Part shown: one piece after another, positions 7,881 to 15,868 of the stretch
Numbering within the stretch: the stretch's first letter is position 1
Layout: the number at the start of each line of letters is the position of its first letter
Assembly (NCBI GenBank): GCA_958295905.1
Contig: OY282382.1
Location: forward strand, 2,938,001 to 3,002,000
DNA: 64,000 nucleotides
From: an uncultured Vicinamibacterales bacterium
GTDB taxonomy: Bacteria; Acidobacteriota; Vicinamibacteria; Vicinamibacterales; UBA8438
Direction of reading: 5' to 3'
Made by a program: the position numbers and the translations under genes
Notes under the pieces: model-generated
Told to the model about the DNA's origin: nothing
The model's input: the letters and a program-made list of their open reading frames with translations, nothing else
The model's database searches: none

Positions 7881-9070
7881 TGGGGCGCGGACGCCTGCGC
7901 CGGGACCCCCGCGAGATGTTCCAGGGCCCGTTCCAGTACGGGGTCCTCCGCATCCTCGTCCGGCGCGGCCGCCGTCGGCGCCAGCTCGATCGCCGGCTCC
8001 TGGACCGGGACCGCCGCCGCCACTCCCCGGCGATGGATCGACTCGCCCGCCGCGGTCAGGTAGCGTGTCGACGACAGCAGGAGGCCCCCGCCGTCGGGCA
8101 GGCGAACCAGCGTCTGCTCCGCCGCCCGGCCGGCGGTTCGGATTCCCACCGTGTCGGCCCGCCCGGCGTCGGTGAGCGCCGCGGCGAACAGCTCCGCGGC
8201 CCCGGCCGTGCCGAAGTTGGTCAGCAGCGCCACCGGCCGGGCGATCGACGGTTGCCGGGGGCTGCGGGCGACGGGTTCCCGCTCGTCGGACGACTCGCGG
8301 ATCACCAGCGGATCGGCGTCCGTGAAGAGCTCCGCGGCGGCGATCCCGGCCTCGAAGGAGCCGGTCGCGGTGCCGCGGAGATCGATGACCAGGCTCTCGG
8401 CGCCCTGTGCGGTCAGGCTGTCGTCCGCGGCGCCGATCGCAGCCACGGTGGTGGCGTCGAACTCCGCGATGCGGAGATAGCCGACTCCCGGCGCCGCGAT
8501 CCGGCTCGTGACGTTGGCGGATCGATCCCCGCCCCGCACGAGTTCGATCGTCACCGGTTCGGCCGCGTTGCCGCGGATGATCTCCAGGCTCACCGACGAC
8601 CCCGCGGCGCCGCGCAGGAGCTGCTGCGCACGGACGGTCGACATCATCCGGGTCGGGTTCCCGTCAATCTGCCGCAGATAGTCGCCGGGCCGGAGGCCGG
8701 CCAGGGCGGCGGGCGAACCGTCCCGCGCCGCCACGACCTGAACGTAGTACTGGCGCGTCACGGACAGACCGACGCCGGCCTGCCCATCGCCGGGCCCGGC
8801 GTCATGGAGCCGGACCTCGTCGGGGGTCAGATACGAGCTCTCCGGGTCGAGCCCTTCCGCCAGCCCCCACAGCGCGCCGTGCATGATGCGGTCGGCGTCG
8901 ACCTCCTCCACGTAGTTGCTGGTGACGAGCGACACCACTTCTTCGAAGATCCGCAGGTGCCGGTAGGCGCCCTCCTGAGCGCCGACGCCGCCGAGCATGC
9001 TCCCGACCAACGTGTAGGCCATGATCGGAAACGTCAGCGCGAGGACGAGGAGACGGGTGCGATCGGTCAC
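7865..9070 (-). CDS. S41 carboxyl-terminal-protease-like protein with PDZ domain, probably inactive
   Basis: The 401-residue product starts with a membrane anchor or signal (LLVLALTFPIMAYTLVGSML). It then has the S41 helical segment (SNYVEEVDADRIMHGALWGLAEGLDP), a PDZ domain (about 98-170) and an S41 core (from about 195). In active CtpA/Prc enzymes the nucleophile lies in G-[ST]-A-S-A-S-E and the base Lys 25 residues later. Here the matching residues are GTAGAAE (Gly290 for Ser) and TAGRAAE (Arg315 for Lys), again 25 apart. Both catalytic residues are therefore replaced, so a binding or scaffold role in the periplasm is inferred. GTG 9070 is preferred: GAGG lies six bases upstream and it begins the anchor. 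The C-terminal tail QASAPQAPAP and the stop are in repeat A copy 3. Confidence 0.85.
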   Translation of the reverse strand: MTDRTRLLVLALTFPIMAYTLVGSMLGGVGAQEGAYRHLRIFEEVVSLVTSNYVEEVDADRIMHGALWGLAEGLDPESSYLTPDEVRLHDAGPGDGQAGVGLSVTRQYYVQVVAARDGSPAALAGLRPGDYLRQIDGNPTRMMSTVRAQQLLRGAAGSSVSLEIIRGNAAEPVTIELVRGGDRSANVTSRIAAPGVGYLRIAEFDATTVAAIGAADDSLTAQGAESLVIDLRGTATGSFEAGIAAAELFTDADPLVIRESSDEREPVARSPRQPSIARPVALLTNFGTAGAAELFAAALTDAGRADTVGIRTAGRAAEQTLVRLPDGGGLLLSSTRYLTAAGESIHRRGVAAAVPVQEPAIELAPTAAAPDEDAEDPVLERALEHLAGVPAQASAPQAPAP

Positions 9071-9415
9071 AAGAAACCTCAAATGCCGGGGTCCTGCCCG
9101 GGAACGGACCCATTGCCGCTGTCTGCGCCATTCTATCGAATCCGCCCGGCGGCCGTCGATCCTGACAGCCGGTGGTGAAACCCCGCGTCGCACCGGGAGC
9201 GGCGGGCGCGCCTGCGGGCTGAAGAGCGCCCGTGGCTGACCAGGCGTGAGGAGGGCGCATCGGGCATAGGCAACCGACGAACAACGCCGTCAGGCGGGAT
9301 GCATCGCCGCTCGAAGGCAGCGGGGACTGTCGCCGCGGGCTGCCGGGGCCCGCCGGCGGGGGTGGGATGCTACTCTGAAGAGGAGCGCCGGCCGGCGCTC
9401 GCGTGGGTCTGCGGT
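9071..9415. other. Divergent intergenic region with repeat family B
   Basis: No gene is supported. It must hold the promoters for the S41-like gene (minus) and for ruvX-mltG (plus); no clear -35/-10 pair was found. Repeat family B copy 1 fills 9229-9343. Confidence 0.5.
9229..9343 (+). repeat. Dispersed intergenic repeat family B, copy 1
   Basis: About 115 bases, including GGCGTGAGGAGGGCGCAT, CCGACGAACAACGC and GGCGGGATGCATCGCCGCTC. A reversed copy with scattered mismatches lies at 13386-13500. A shorter, weaker resemblance is at about 19650-19690. Confidence 0.8.
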
Positions 9416-9859
9416 GTGAGAGTGGTCGGATTGGATCTCGGACGGCGTCGGATCGGGATCGCGGTCAGCGATCCGACGGGCACGCTCGCAACCCCCTGGC
9501 GGACGGTGAGCGGCGCGGGATCGCCGGCCGCGGTCGCCCGACGGATCGAGGCGTTGCTGGCGGAGCTGTCCCGGGACGACGCTCCGGTCGCGCGCGTCGT
9601 GGTCGGGTTTCCGTCCCATCTGGACGGTCGGGCCCACGAGGAGGGCGCACGGGTGTCCGCGGTCGTCCGGGCCCTCGAGCAGCGGACCGGCCTGCCGGTC
9701 GCCCTGCAGGACGAGCGGCTCACCAGCGTCGAGGCCGAGCAGCGGCTGGCCCTGCGCGAGCGCGACTGGCGTCGGCGCAAGGCGCGGCTGGATGCCGCGG
9801 CTGCCGCGATCATCCTGCAGGACCATCTCGACGTGCGGGACGGGGAGAAAGGTGGATGA
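9416..9859 (+). CDS. ruvX: RuvX/YqgF family RNase H-like nuclease
   Basis: The 147-residue protein has the YqgF fold: VVGLDLGRRRIGIAVSD at the N-terminus (first catalytic Asp), then VVVGFPSHLDGR, LQDERLTSVEA and RLDAAAAAIILQDHLD (last acidic residue). The family acts as a putative Holliday-junction resolvase and in 16S rRNA 5' maturation; which role applies here is not shown. The GTG at 9416 puts the catalytic strand at residue 5; the open frame upstream crosses repeat B and is not coding. Its stop overlaps the mltG start as ATGA, so the two are translationally coupled, a common pairing. Confidence 0.93.
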   Translation: MRVVGLDLGRRRIGIAVSDPTGTLATPWRTVSGAGSPAAVARRIEALLAELSRDDAPVARVVVGFPSHLDGRAHEEGARVSAVVRALEQRTGLPVALQDERLTSVEAEQRLALRERDWRRRKARLDAAAAAIILQDHLDVRDGEKGG

Positions 9860-10887
9860 GGAAGTTCCTTGTTTCCGTCGTGGTCGCGGCGCTGCTCGCG
9901 GGCGGGCTGGCCGCCTACGGCGCCCGGCGCCTCTACGACCGGGCGGACGAGGCGTATCGCGGCTACGAGGGCGCCGAGGTCTTCGTGGACATCCCGCCGG
10001 GGACGTCGACCCCGGCCATCGGCCGGCAGCTCGTGGCGTCGGGCGTCGTTCGCGACGAGACCACCTTCTTGATGGCGTTGTGGCGCAGCGGACGGGACCG
10101 CGGGTTGCAGGCCGGGGAGTACCGGTTCGCGGCGCCGCTGTCGGCGATGGCCGTCGTCGAGTCGATCGCGGCGGGCAGGGTCCATCTGCTGCCGATCACC
10201 TTCCCCGAGGGGCTCACCCGGCGCGCGATGGCCGAACGCTTCGGCCGGTCCGGGTTCGGGTCCGCCGAGGCGTTTCTGGCCGCGGGCGCCCGCGTCGATC
10301 TGATTGCGGACCTTGACCCGGAGGCGACCGACCTCGAAGGCTATCTGTTCCCGGAAACCTACTCGCTGCCGCGCGGAGCCGGGGCCGACGACCTCGTCGA
10401 AGCGATGGTCGCGCAGTTCCGCCGGACCTTCGACGCCGATCTGCGGGCGCGGGCGGCGGCGCGCGGTTTGAGCGTTCGCGAGGTGGTGACGCTGGCGTCG
10501 CTCATTCAGCGGGAGACCGGGCTCGACGAGGAGCGGCCGGTCGTCTCGGCCGTGTACCACAACCGTCTCGGTCTGGGGATGCCGATGCAGTGCGACCCCA
10601 CCGTCATCTACGCCCTGCAGTTGGCCGGGCTCTACGACGGAAACCTCACCCGCGAGAACCTGCGGTTCGACTCGCCGTACAACACCTACGTCTATCCGGG
10701 ACTGCCCCCGGGCCCGATCGCCGCGCCGGGGGCCGCCGACCTCCGGGCCGCGGTCGAGCCGGCGGACGTGAGCCATCTGTACTTCGTCAGCCGGAACGAC
10801 GGCTCGCATGTGTTCGCCGACACCCTGCGGGAGCACAACCGCAACGTCCGCGAGTATCAGATCGAGTACTTCCGGCGCCGCCGCTGA
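9856..10887 (+). CDS. mltG: Endolytic murein transglycosylase MltG
   Basis: Membrane-anchored lytic transglycosylase that cuts nascent glycan strands and is thought to end glycan elongation. 343 residues: an N-terminal membrane anchor (about 4-22), a LysM-like region (VFVDIPPGTSTPAIGRQL), and the YceG catalytic domain with ASLIQRETGLDEERPVVSAV (catalytic Glu in QRE), VYHNRLGLGMPMQCDPTVIYA and NTYVYPGLPPGPI. The start is fixed by the ATGA overlap with ruvX and by AAAGGTGG just upstream. It lies 23 bases before the antiporter gene. Confidence 0.95.
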   Translation: MRKFLVSVVVAALLAGGLAAYGARRLYDRADEAYRGYEGAEVFVDIPPGTSTPAIGRQLVASGVVRDETTFLMALWRSGRDRGLQAGEYRFAAPLSAMAVVESIAAGRVHLLPITFPEGLTRRAMAERFGRSGFGSAEAFLAAGARVDLIADLDPEATDLEGYLFPETYSLPRGAGADDLVEAMVAQFRRTFDADLRARAAARGLSVREVVTLASLIQRETGLDEERPVVSAVYHNRLGLGMPMQCDPTVIYALQLAGLYDGNLTRENLRFDSPYNTYVYPGLPPGPIAAPGAADLRAAVEPADVSHLYFVSRNDGSHVFADTLREHNRNVREYQIEYFRRRR

Positions 10888-10910
10888 CGTCCCGTTGCGC
10901 GGTCCCGCCC

Positions 10911-12887
10911 ATGCACGATCTCGCCGTCCTCCGCCATCTGGCCCTCATCGTCGGACTGGCGATTCCCGTCGCGGCCCTCGCGCACCGCCTGCGGGTCCCG
11001 ACGCTGGTCGGGTTCCTGCTCGTCGGCGTCGCCATCGGTCCCCACGGCGCCGCGTTCATCCCGGAGCCCGACGCGGTGGCCGCGCTGGCCGAGATCGGGG
11101 TGGTGCTGCTGCTGTTCGAGATCGGGCTGGAACTCTCGCTGTCGCAGGTGCTGGCCTGGGGGGCGTCGATTCTCGTGGCGGGCGGCCTGCAGGTGTTCGG
11201 CATCGTGGTCCTCGCGGCGGCGGCCGGCCCCCTGCTCGGCCTCCCCATGGGGCAGAGCCTGTTCTACGGCGCCCTCGCCGCGCTGTCGTCCACCGCCATC
11301 GTCAGCAAGACCCTCGCGGACCGCGGCGAGCTGGACGCGCCGCACGGCCGCGAGGCGATCGCCGTCCTGCTGTTCCAGGATCTGGCCATCGTGCCGCTCA
11401 TGCTCGTCGTGCCGCTGTTCGGCGCCGACCCCGCCGGCGGGCACGGCGCCGGCGGGGTCGGCGCACTCTGGCTCCGGCTCGGACTGGGGCTCGCCGCAAT
11501 GACCGCGCTCGTCGCCGGCGGACGGCTGGTGGTCCGCTGGACGCTGGACCGGATCGTCGAGACCCGCGACCGCGACCTGTTCACCCTGTGCGTCGGGTTC
11601 TTCGCGATCGGCACCGCGCTGGCGGCGGGAACCGCCGGGTTCTCGCTCGCGGTCGGCGCGTTCCTGGCCGGTCTGGTCATCTCCGAGTCCGAGTACGGCC
11701 TGCAGGCGCTCGACGACGTCATGCCGTTTCGCGCCCTGTTCAGCGGCGTGTTCTTCACGTCGATCGGCATGCTGCTCGACCTGGCGCTGGTGGGGGCGCA
11801 GTTGCCGCTGCTCGTGGGGGGCACGGTGCTGCTGCTGGCGGTGAAGACGGCGGTGGCGGCGGGGGCGGTGATGGCGCGCGGGCGGCGGTTCGGCACCGCG
11901 CTCGCGACCGGGTTGAGTCTGGCCCAGATCGGGGAGTTCTCGTTCGTCCTCGCGGCGGCCGGCCTTCCTCTGGGATTGTTCGGCGCCGGCCACTACGAGG
12001 TGTTTCTCGCGGTTGCCGCCCTGTCCATGCTGGTCGCACCGTTCCTGGTGATGGTCTCCCGGTCCTGGGCGGTCCGGCTCGGCGCGGGGTCGCGCGCCGA
12101 GCCGGACGCGGAGGAAACGGCTTCCCGCCCGCGCGACCACGCCATCGTCGTCGGCTACGGCCTCGCCGGACGCTATCTGGCGCGGATGCTGGGGGCGGCC
12201 GGGATCGAATGCGTGATCATCGACCAGAACGCGGAGCTGGTGGAGAAGGCGCGGGCCGATGGCTTCACGACGCTGTACGGCGACGGCGCCGGTCACCCCG
12301 TGCTGGAACGCGCAGGCGCCGCCGGGGCGCGGCTCGTGGTCTTCGCGATCTCGTCACCGTTCGACGAGCGGCGGGGGGTGGCGATGGCCCGCCGCGCGGC
12401 GGCGGGGGCGGCGATAGTCGTGCGGACGCGCTACGTCGGGGCCATCGACGAGCTGATGCGGCTCGGCGCCACCGAAGTGGTGGTCGAAGAGTTCGAAGCG
12501 TCGCTGGAGCTGTTCGCCCGGGCGTTGGAGCGCTACGAGATCCCCGCCGCCCGGATCGCGCACCAGCTGAACGCCGTGCGGGACGAGCACTACGGTCTGC
12601 TCCGGGGGCGGGCGCAGCCCAACCTGCACCTCGACACGTTGAAGCACCTGGGCGTTCACCGCGCCCTCGAGCTGATGGAGGTGGAAGCGGGCGCGGCCGC
12701 GGTGGGCGGGAGCGCCACCTCGCTCGACCTGCGCCGGGCTACCGGCGCGGTGCAGATTGCCGTGATCAGGGACGGGGAACCGCACTACCAGCGCGAGACC
12801 GGCTTCGCGTACCGCGCGGGGGACACCGCGGTGCTGGTGGGCGACCGCAACGCCCTCGACCGGGCGGCGGCGCTGTTCAGGGGGTGA
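10911..12887 (+). CDS. Kef-type monovalent cation/H+ antiporter with TrkA-N and TrkA-C domains
   Basis: 658-residue inner-membrane protein. Residues 1 to about 385 form a CPA2 Na+/H+ exchanger domain with about a dozen hydrophobic segments. A Rossmann RCK/TrkA-N domain follows (IVVGYGLAGRYLARML, about 405-420, with a downstream acidic residue in CVIIDQN), and a TrkA-C domain ends the protein (about 570-655). By family, it exchanges K+ or Na+ for H+ under nucleotide control. The ATG at 10911 gives a short N-terminus before helix 1. KefB, KefC and YbaL all share this layout, so no gene symbol is assigned. Three tandem hairpin repeats begin at the base after its stop. Confidence 0.92.
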   Translation: MHDLAVLRHLALIVGLAIPVAALAHRLRVPTLVGFLLVGVAIGPHGAAFIPEPDAVAALAEIGVVLLLFEIGLELSLSQVLAWGASILVAGGLQVFGIVVLAAAAGPLLGLPMGQSLFYGALAALSSTAIVSKTLADRGELDAPHGREAIAVLLFQDLAIVPLMLVVPLFGADPAGGHGAGGVGALWLRLGLGLAAMTALVAGGRLVVRWTLDRIVETRDRDLFTLCVGFFAIGTALAAGTAGFSLAVGAFLAGLVISESEYGLQALDDVMPFRALFSGVFFTSIGMLLDLALVGAQLPLLVGGTVLLLAVKTAVAAGAVMARGRRFGTALATGLSLAQIGEFSFVLAAAGLPLGLFGAGHYEVFLAVAALSMLVAPFLVMVSRSWAVRLGAGSRAEPDAEETASRPRDHAIVVGYGLAGRYLARMLGAAGIECVIIDQNAELVEKARADGFTTLYGDGAGHPVLERAGAAGARLVVFAISSPFDERRGVAMARRAAAGAAIVVRTRYVGAIDELMRLGATEVVVEEFEASLELFARALERYEIPAARIAHQLNAVRDEHYGLLRGRAQPNLHLDTLKHLGVHRALELMEVEAGAAAVGGSATSLDLRRATGAVQIAVIRDGEPHYQRETGFAYRAGDTAVLVGDRNALDRAAALFRG

Positions 12888-13074
12888 CTGCGCGACCTGC
12901 GGTCGCGTTTGAAGTTCGCTGGCGCGAACTTCTGTGCGGTTTTACGGGGGTGCCTGCGCGACCTGCGGTCGCGTTGGAAGTTCGCTGGCGCGAACTTCTG
13001 CGCGGTTTACGGGGGTGCCTGCGCGACCTGCGGTCGCGTTTGAAGTTCGCTGGCGCGAACTTCTGTGCGGTTTG
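12888..13074 (+). repeat. Three tandem 65-66 base hairpin repeats
   Basis: Units start at 12888, 12954 and 13019. Each carries GCGACC-TGC-GGTCGC and the 9-bp perfect hairpin GAAGTTCGC-TGGC-GCGAACTTC, and the first two end TTTACGGGGGTGC. They begin directly after the antiporter stop codon. With strong stems but only short T runs, they may act as weak terminators or 3' stabilisers. They are too large and too alike throughout to be CRISPR. Confidence 0.9.
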
Positions 13075-13147
13075 CGTTTGTGTGGGGGTTCGCTGGGCGG
13101 GCACTGGGTCGCCGACCCGAACCGGTGTCCCCGACGGCATGCGGGGC

Positions 13148-13354
13148 TCATCGGCAGGGGACGCGATCCGTCCAGGCCGGCCAGCCGTCCACCTCGGTGT
13201 AGAACAACGCCGCCGCATCGCGGTCGGCGTCCGCGTTCCGGCGGACGGCGTCGCCCGCCGGTCCGGGCAACCGGCCGGCCTGCGAGAGCAGCAAGGCCAG
13301 CGCCCCCAGCGCGAGCAGGCCGGTGACGAGCCGCCAAGGGCGTCCCTGCGTCAT
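13148..13354 (-). CDS. Small predicted membrane or secreted protein
   Basis: 68 residues with one hydrophobic segment near the N-terminus (LVTGLLALGALALLL, about 9-23) and a polar C-terminal part rich in Asp, Ala and Arg. A single-span inner-membrane or signal-anchored protein is likely. The ATG at 13354 is preferred to an earlier in-frame ATG inside repeat B because GGAGAAG lies five bases upstream. No family is recognised. It stands alone between the tandem repeats and repeat B copy 2, with no obvious partner. Confidence 0.5.
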   Translation of the reverse strand: MTQGRPWRLVTGLLALGALALLLSQAGRLPGPAGDAVRRNADADRDAAALFYTEVDGWPAWTDRVPCR

Positions 13355-13385
13355 GACGACTTCTCCGTATCGGCGCGTGCCCCAA

Positions 13386-13500
13386 CCGCCCGTGGCGAAA
13401 GTCCCCGCCGCCTTCGAGCGGCGATGCATCCCGCCTGCCGCGTTGTTCGTCGGTCGCCCATGCCCGACATGCGCCCCTGCTCACGCCTTGTCAGGCACGG
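13386..13500 (-). repeat. Dispersed intergenic repeat family B, copy 2
   Basis: Reverse complement of the 9229-9343 element, sharing CCGACGAACAACGC and GGCGGGATGCATCGCCGCTC, with scattered substitutions. It fills the space between the small membrane gene and the Panacea pair. Confidence 0.8.
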
Positions 13501-13546
13501 CGTTCTTGCCGGCGGGCGGTCAAGCCCCCGACGGGATCGGGGACCA

Positions 13547-13783
13547 TTATCTTGGCCAGAAGCGAAGCAGCGCGAGAACCACGGCAAGCACGAGTCCGGC
13601 GATCCATCGATAGATCTTCAATTCGGTTTCAATCGCCGTGAGGCGTTCCCGGATCCGGGTGCCGGCTTCGGCCTCGTCCGGACCGAGATGCTCGACGCCC
13701 TGGTCCGCCGCCGCCCGCCGAACTTCCTTTTCGGCGGCTCTCCGGATGAACTTCGTCAGTTCGCCGCGCTGCTGACTATCCAT
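13547..13783 (-). CDS. Small single-span membrane protein overlapping the Panacea gene; possible toxin
   Basis: 78 residues: a charged helical part (GELTKFIRRAAEKEVRRAAAD; RIRERLTAIETELKIYRWI) and a C-terminal membrane segment (IAGLVLAVVLALLRFWPR). The ATG at 13783 lies inside the last 28 bases of the upstream Panacea-domain gene, in another frame, so the two are co-translated. Panacea-domain antitoxins are known to pair with very different toxins, including membrane-acting small proteins; a toxin role here is inferred from that pairing, the size and the membrane segment. A longer open frame starting at 14137 is the shadow of the Panacea gene. Confidence 0.6.
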   Translation of the reverse strand: MDSQQRGELTKFIRRAAEKEVRRAAADQGVEHLGPDEAEAGTRIRERLTAIETELKIYRWIAGLVLAVVLALLRFWPR

Positions 13784-14265
13784 GCCGGCTTGGGCCCGAT
13801 CTCGCCGAGCAGCTCGCGATAGTGTTTCCGAATGAGCTCGTTCGGAATGATGGCGCCGATACCGTACTTGCGCCGTGTGGTGTCCCAGGGCGTATCGGGC
13901 TGATGGGTCAGGCTGGAAAGCTCCAGCGCGGAATAGTCGCGGTAGACCTCCTCGACGACCGCGGTGAACTCCCGCTGCTGCTCGCCCAACATCCCGGAGC
14001 GGTCGATCGGCACCGTCGTGATGGCGTCTCTTCCGAACGACTTGTAGCGGCGGTAGACGCTCGGCACGACGGGGCCGTAGCGCCATGCCTCGACCGGCTC
14101 GTCGACGAGTGGCTGGTCTGTCAGCCCCAGCACCCATCCGTGACAGAGGTAGACGAGCTTGAGCACGTGCATCGGCGTCGTTTTCAGGCTGCGCCGAAGC
14201 CAGAGAATGTGCTCGGCGACCACCTGTGGTGATCGGCTCGGTGCGTTCGTCTCCGCCCCTTTCAT
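13756..14265 (-). CDS. Panacea (SocA-like, DUF4065) domain protein, putative antitoxin
   Basis: 169-residue soluble protein with the Panacea/SocA pattern: LKLVYLCHGWVLGLTDQPL (about 40-58), the E(A)WRYGPVVPSVYRRYKSFG segment (about 63-81) and a C-terminal DTPWDTTRRKYGIGAIIPNE that precedes a helix. Members neutralise an adjacent toxin or act as proteolytic adaptors. The ATG at 14265 has GGAGAG six bases upstream. The small membrane gene overlaps its 3' end, which supports an antitoxin-first toxin-antitoxin pair. The toxin of this pair has not been shown, so the assignment rests on the domain and gene order. Confidence 0.8.
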   Translation of the reverse strand: MKGAETNAPSRSPQVVAEHILWLRRSLKTTPMHVLKLVYLCHGWVLGLTDQPLVDEPVEAWRYGPVVPSVYRRYKSFGRDAITTVPIDRSGMLGEQQREFTAVVEEVYRDYSALELSSLTHQPDTPWDTTRRKYGIGAIIPNELIRKHYRELLGEIGPKPAWIVSSAAN

Positions 14266-14367
14266 ACGCGTCTCTCCGGTTGTCCGCCTTCCTTCAGCCC
14301 TTCAGCCATTTTCCGCCGCGGGTGGAGGGCCGTCAAGCCCGCCCCGGGCCGGCTCCGGCGCCGCGGG

Positions 14368-15780
14368 TCACGCCACCGGATCGAACAGGATCCCGCCGAA
14401 CGCCAGCCACGCCGCGATGAGGGTCAGCACGAGGTTGAACGCCTGGCCCACGACGTACAACTGGATCGGCCGGCCCCCGGCCACCTGCCCGGCGAGGGCG
14501 CGGAAGTTGGACTCGAGGCCGATGCTGACGAACGCGAGACAGAAGAGCCAGCCGCGGAAGTCGGACGTGATATCGATGATGCCGGCGACCGCCTCGTCCC
14601 CCAGCGCCGGGGTGAGGACGAACGAGAACAGCAGCGACGCCCCGACGAAGCCGAGGATGAACTTGGGGAAGCGGGTCCAGATCTCGGCCGCGGCGGGGCG
14701 GGTCGAGGCCCCCGGCGCCTCGACTCGGATCACCCAGTAGACGGCCACCAGGAACGCCACGACCCCGATCAGGATGTTCTGGATCATCTTGACGACCGCG
14801 GCCACCTGCCCCGCCTGCTCTCCCAGCATGGCGCCGGCCGCCACCACCGCGCCGGTGGCGTCGACGGCGCCGCCGATCCAGGCCGCCCCGACCGTCGGAT
14901 TTATGCCGAGGGCCCGGATGCCGAGGGGCATGACGATCATCATGACGACGGTGAAGATCAGGGTCATGCCGACGGCCAGCGTCAGCTCGTCCTTCTTCGC
15001 CCGCACCGCCGCGGCGGTCGCGATCGCGGCGGACACCCCGCAGACGGACGTGGCGGCGGCGATCACGATGACCAGCGAGGGGCTCGCGATCTTCAGCACC
15101 CGGGTGCCGAAGCGGTACATGAAGACGATGACGATCGGGGTGACCAGCCAGGCGACGACGAGCCCCGGCGGGCCGAGGGTCAGGATGCGGTTGAACAGAA
15201 TCTCCGCCCCCAGCAGCACGAGCCCGGTCTTGATGTACAGCTCGCTGCGCAGGGCCGGCTTCAGCCAGCCGGGGACGCCGGCGGTGTTCGAGACGACGAG
15301 CCCCAGCAGGAGGGCCCAGAAGGCGTAGCCGACCCCCGCGGCCCGGATGCCGGTCTGGTTGGCGAAGGTGTAGGAGAGGACCGCGAACCCGAACAGCCCG
15401 AAGAACCCCGCCTGGTGCTCGACGAGCCGCCCCCCCATGGCCTGGGCGGCCAACCCGGTGGCGAGCGCCAGCCCCAGGCCCAGCATCGCCAGCCCCGCCA
15501 CCCGTCCGTCGAAAGCGGCCAGCGGGTCGCCGGTCCAGCGGCCGACCCCGGCCACCCCGGTGAGGAGGCCGAGGGCGGCGACGGCGATGAGGAGTCCCCC
15601 CAGCCCGATCGCCCACCCGTCTTCCGAGGCCGGGACCCCGCGCCGTGGGGCGGCGGGGGGGCCTTCAGGGCCGGTTGGGCGGCCGTCAGCGCCGTCCGGT
15701 GACGATGGGCGGGCCGGGAGCGCGGACCGGCCGGGGGCCGGGGAGACGTTGTCAGGCATGTTGGATTCGGCGACGGTCAT
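14368..15780 (-). CDS. YeiH/UPF0324 family putative sulfate exporter
   Basis: 470-residue inner-membrane protein with about ten or eleven hydrophobic segments. The first about 50 residues are a Pro/Ala/Gly-rich, probably disordered cytoplasmic tail; the membrane part begins near IGLGGLLIAVAALGLLTG. Family marks include LYIKTGLVLLGAEILF, SVCGVSAAIATAAAV, and NPTVGAAWIGGAVDATGAVVAAGAML. The family is annotated as putative sulfate exporters, on limited evidence. The start at 15780 or an in-frame ATG eight codons later are both possible. It is divergent from the penicillin-acylase-like gene. Confidence 0.85.
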   Translation of the reverse strand: MTVAESNMPDNVSPAPGRSALPARPSSPDGADGRPTGPEGPPAAPRRGVPASEDGWAIGLGGLLIAVAALGLLTGVAGVGRWTGDPLAAFDGRVAGLAMLGLGLALATGLAAQAMGGRLVEHQAGFFGLFGFAVLSYTFANQTGIRAAGVGYAFWALLLGLVVSNTAGVPGWLKPALRSELYIKTGLVLLGAEILFNRILTLGPPGLVVAWLVTPIVIVFMYRFGTRVLKIASPSLVIVIAAATSVCGVSAAIATAAAVRAKKDELTLAVGMTLIFTVVMMIVMPLGIRALGINPTVGAAWIGGAVDATGAVVAAGAMLGEQAGQVAAVVKMIQNILIGVVAFLVAVYWVIRVEAPGASTRPAAAEIWTRFPKFILGFVGASLLFSFVLTPALGDEAVAGIIDITSDFRGWLFCLAFVSIGLESNFRALAGQVAGGRPIQLYVVGQAFNLVLTLIAAWLAFGGILFDPVA

Positions 15781-15808
15781 GAAGCGCGGGATTACGGGGC
15801 ACCGGGAT

Positions 15809-15814
15809 TATAAT
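15809..15814 (+). promoter_or_regulatory. Possible -10 element for the penicillin-acylase-like gene
   Basis: A perfect TATAAT stands out in a GC-rich 88-base divergent spacer, 55 bases before the acylase start codon. No good -35 hexamer is seen 16-18 bases upstream. Confidence 0.35.
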
Positions 15815-15868
15815 GCGTCTCGACCCCGATGACCGGCGGCCGAAATCCGAACGGAGGAAGCTTCCGCC

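Noticed and set aside
12888-13074. Possible CRISPR array
   Set aside because: The units are alike over their full length, with no variable spacers, and no cas genes are present anywhere in the window.
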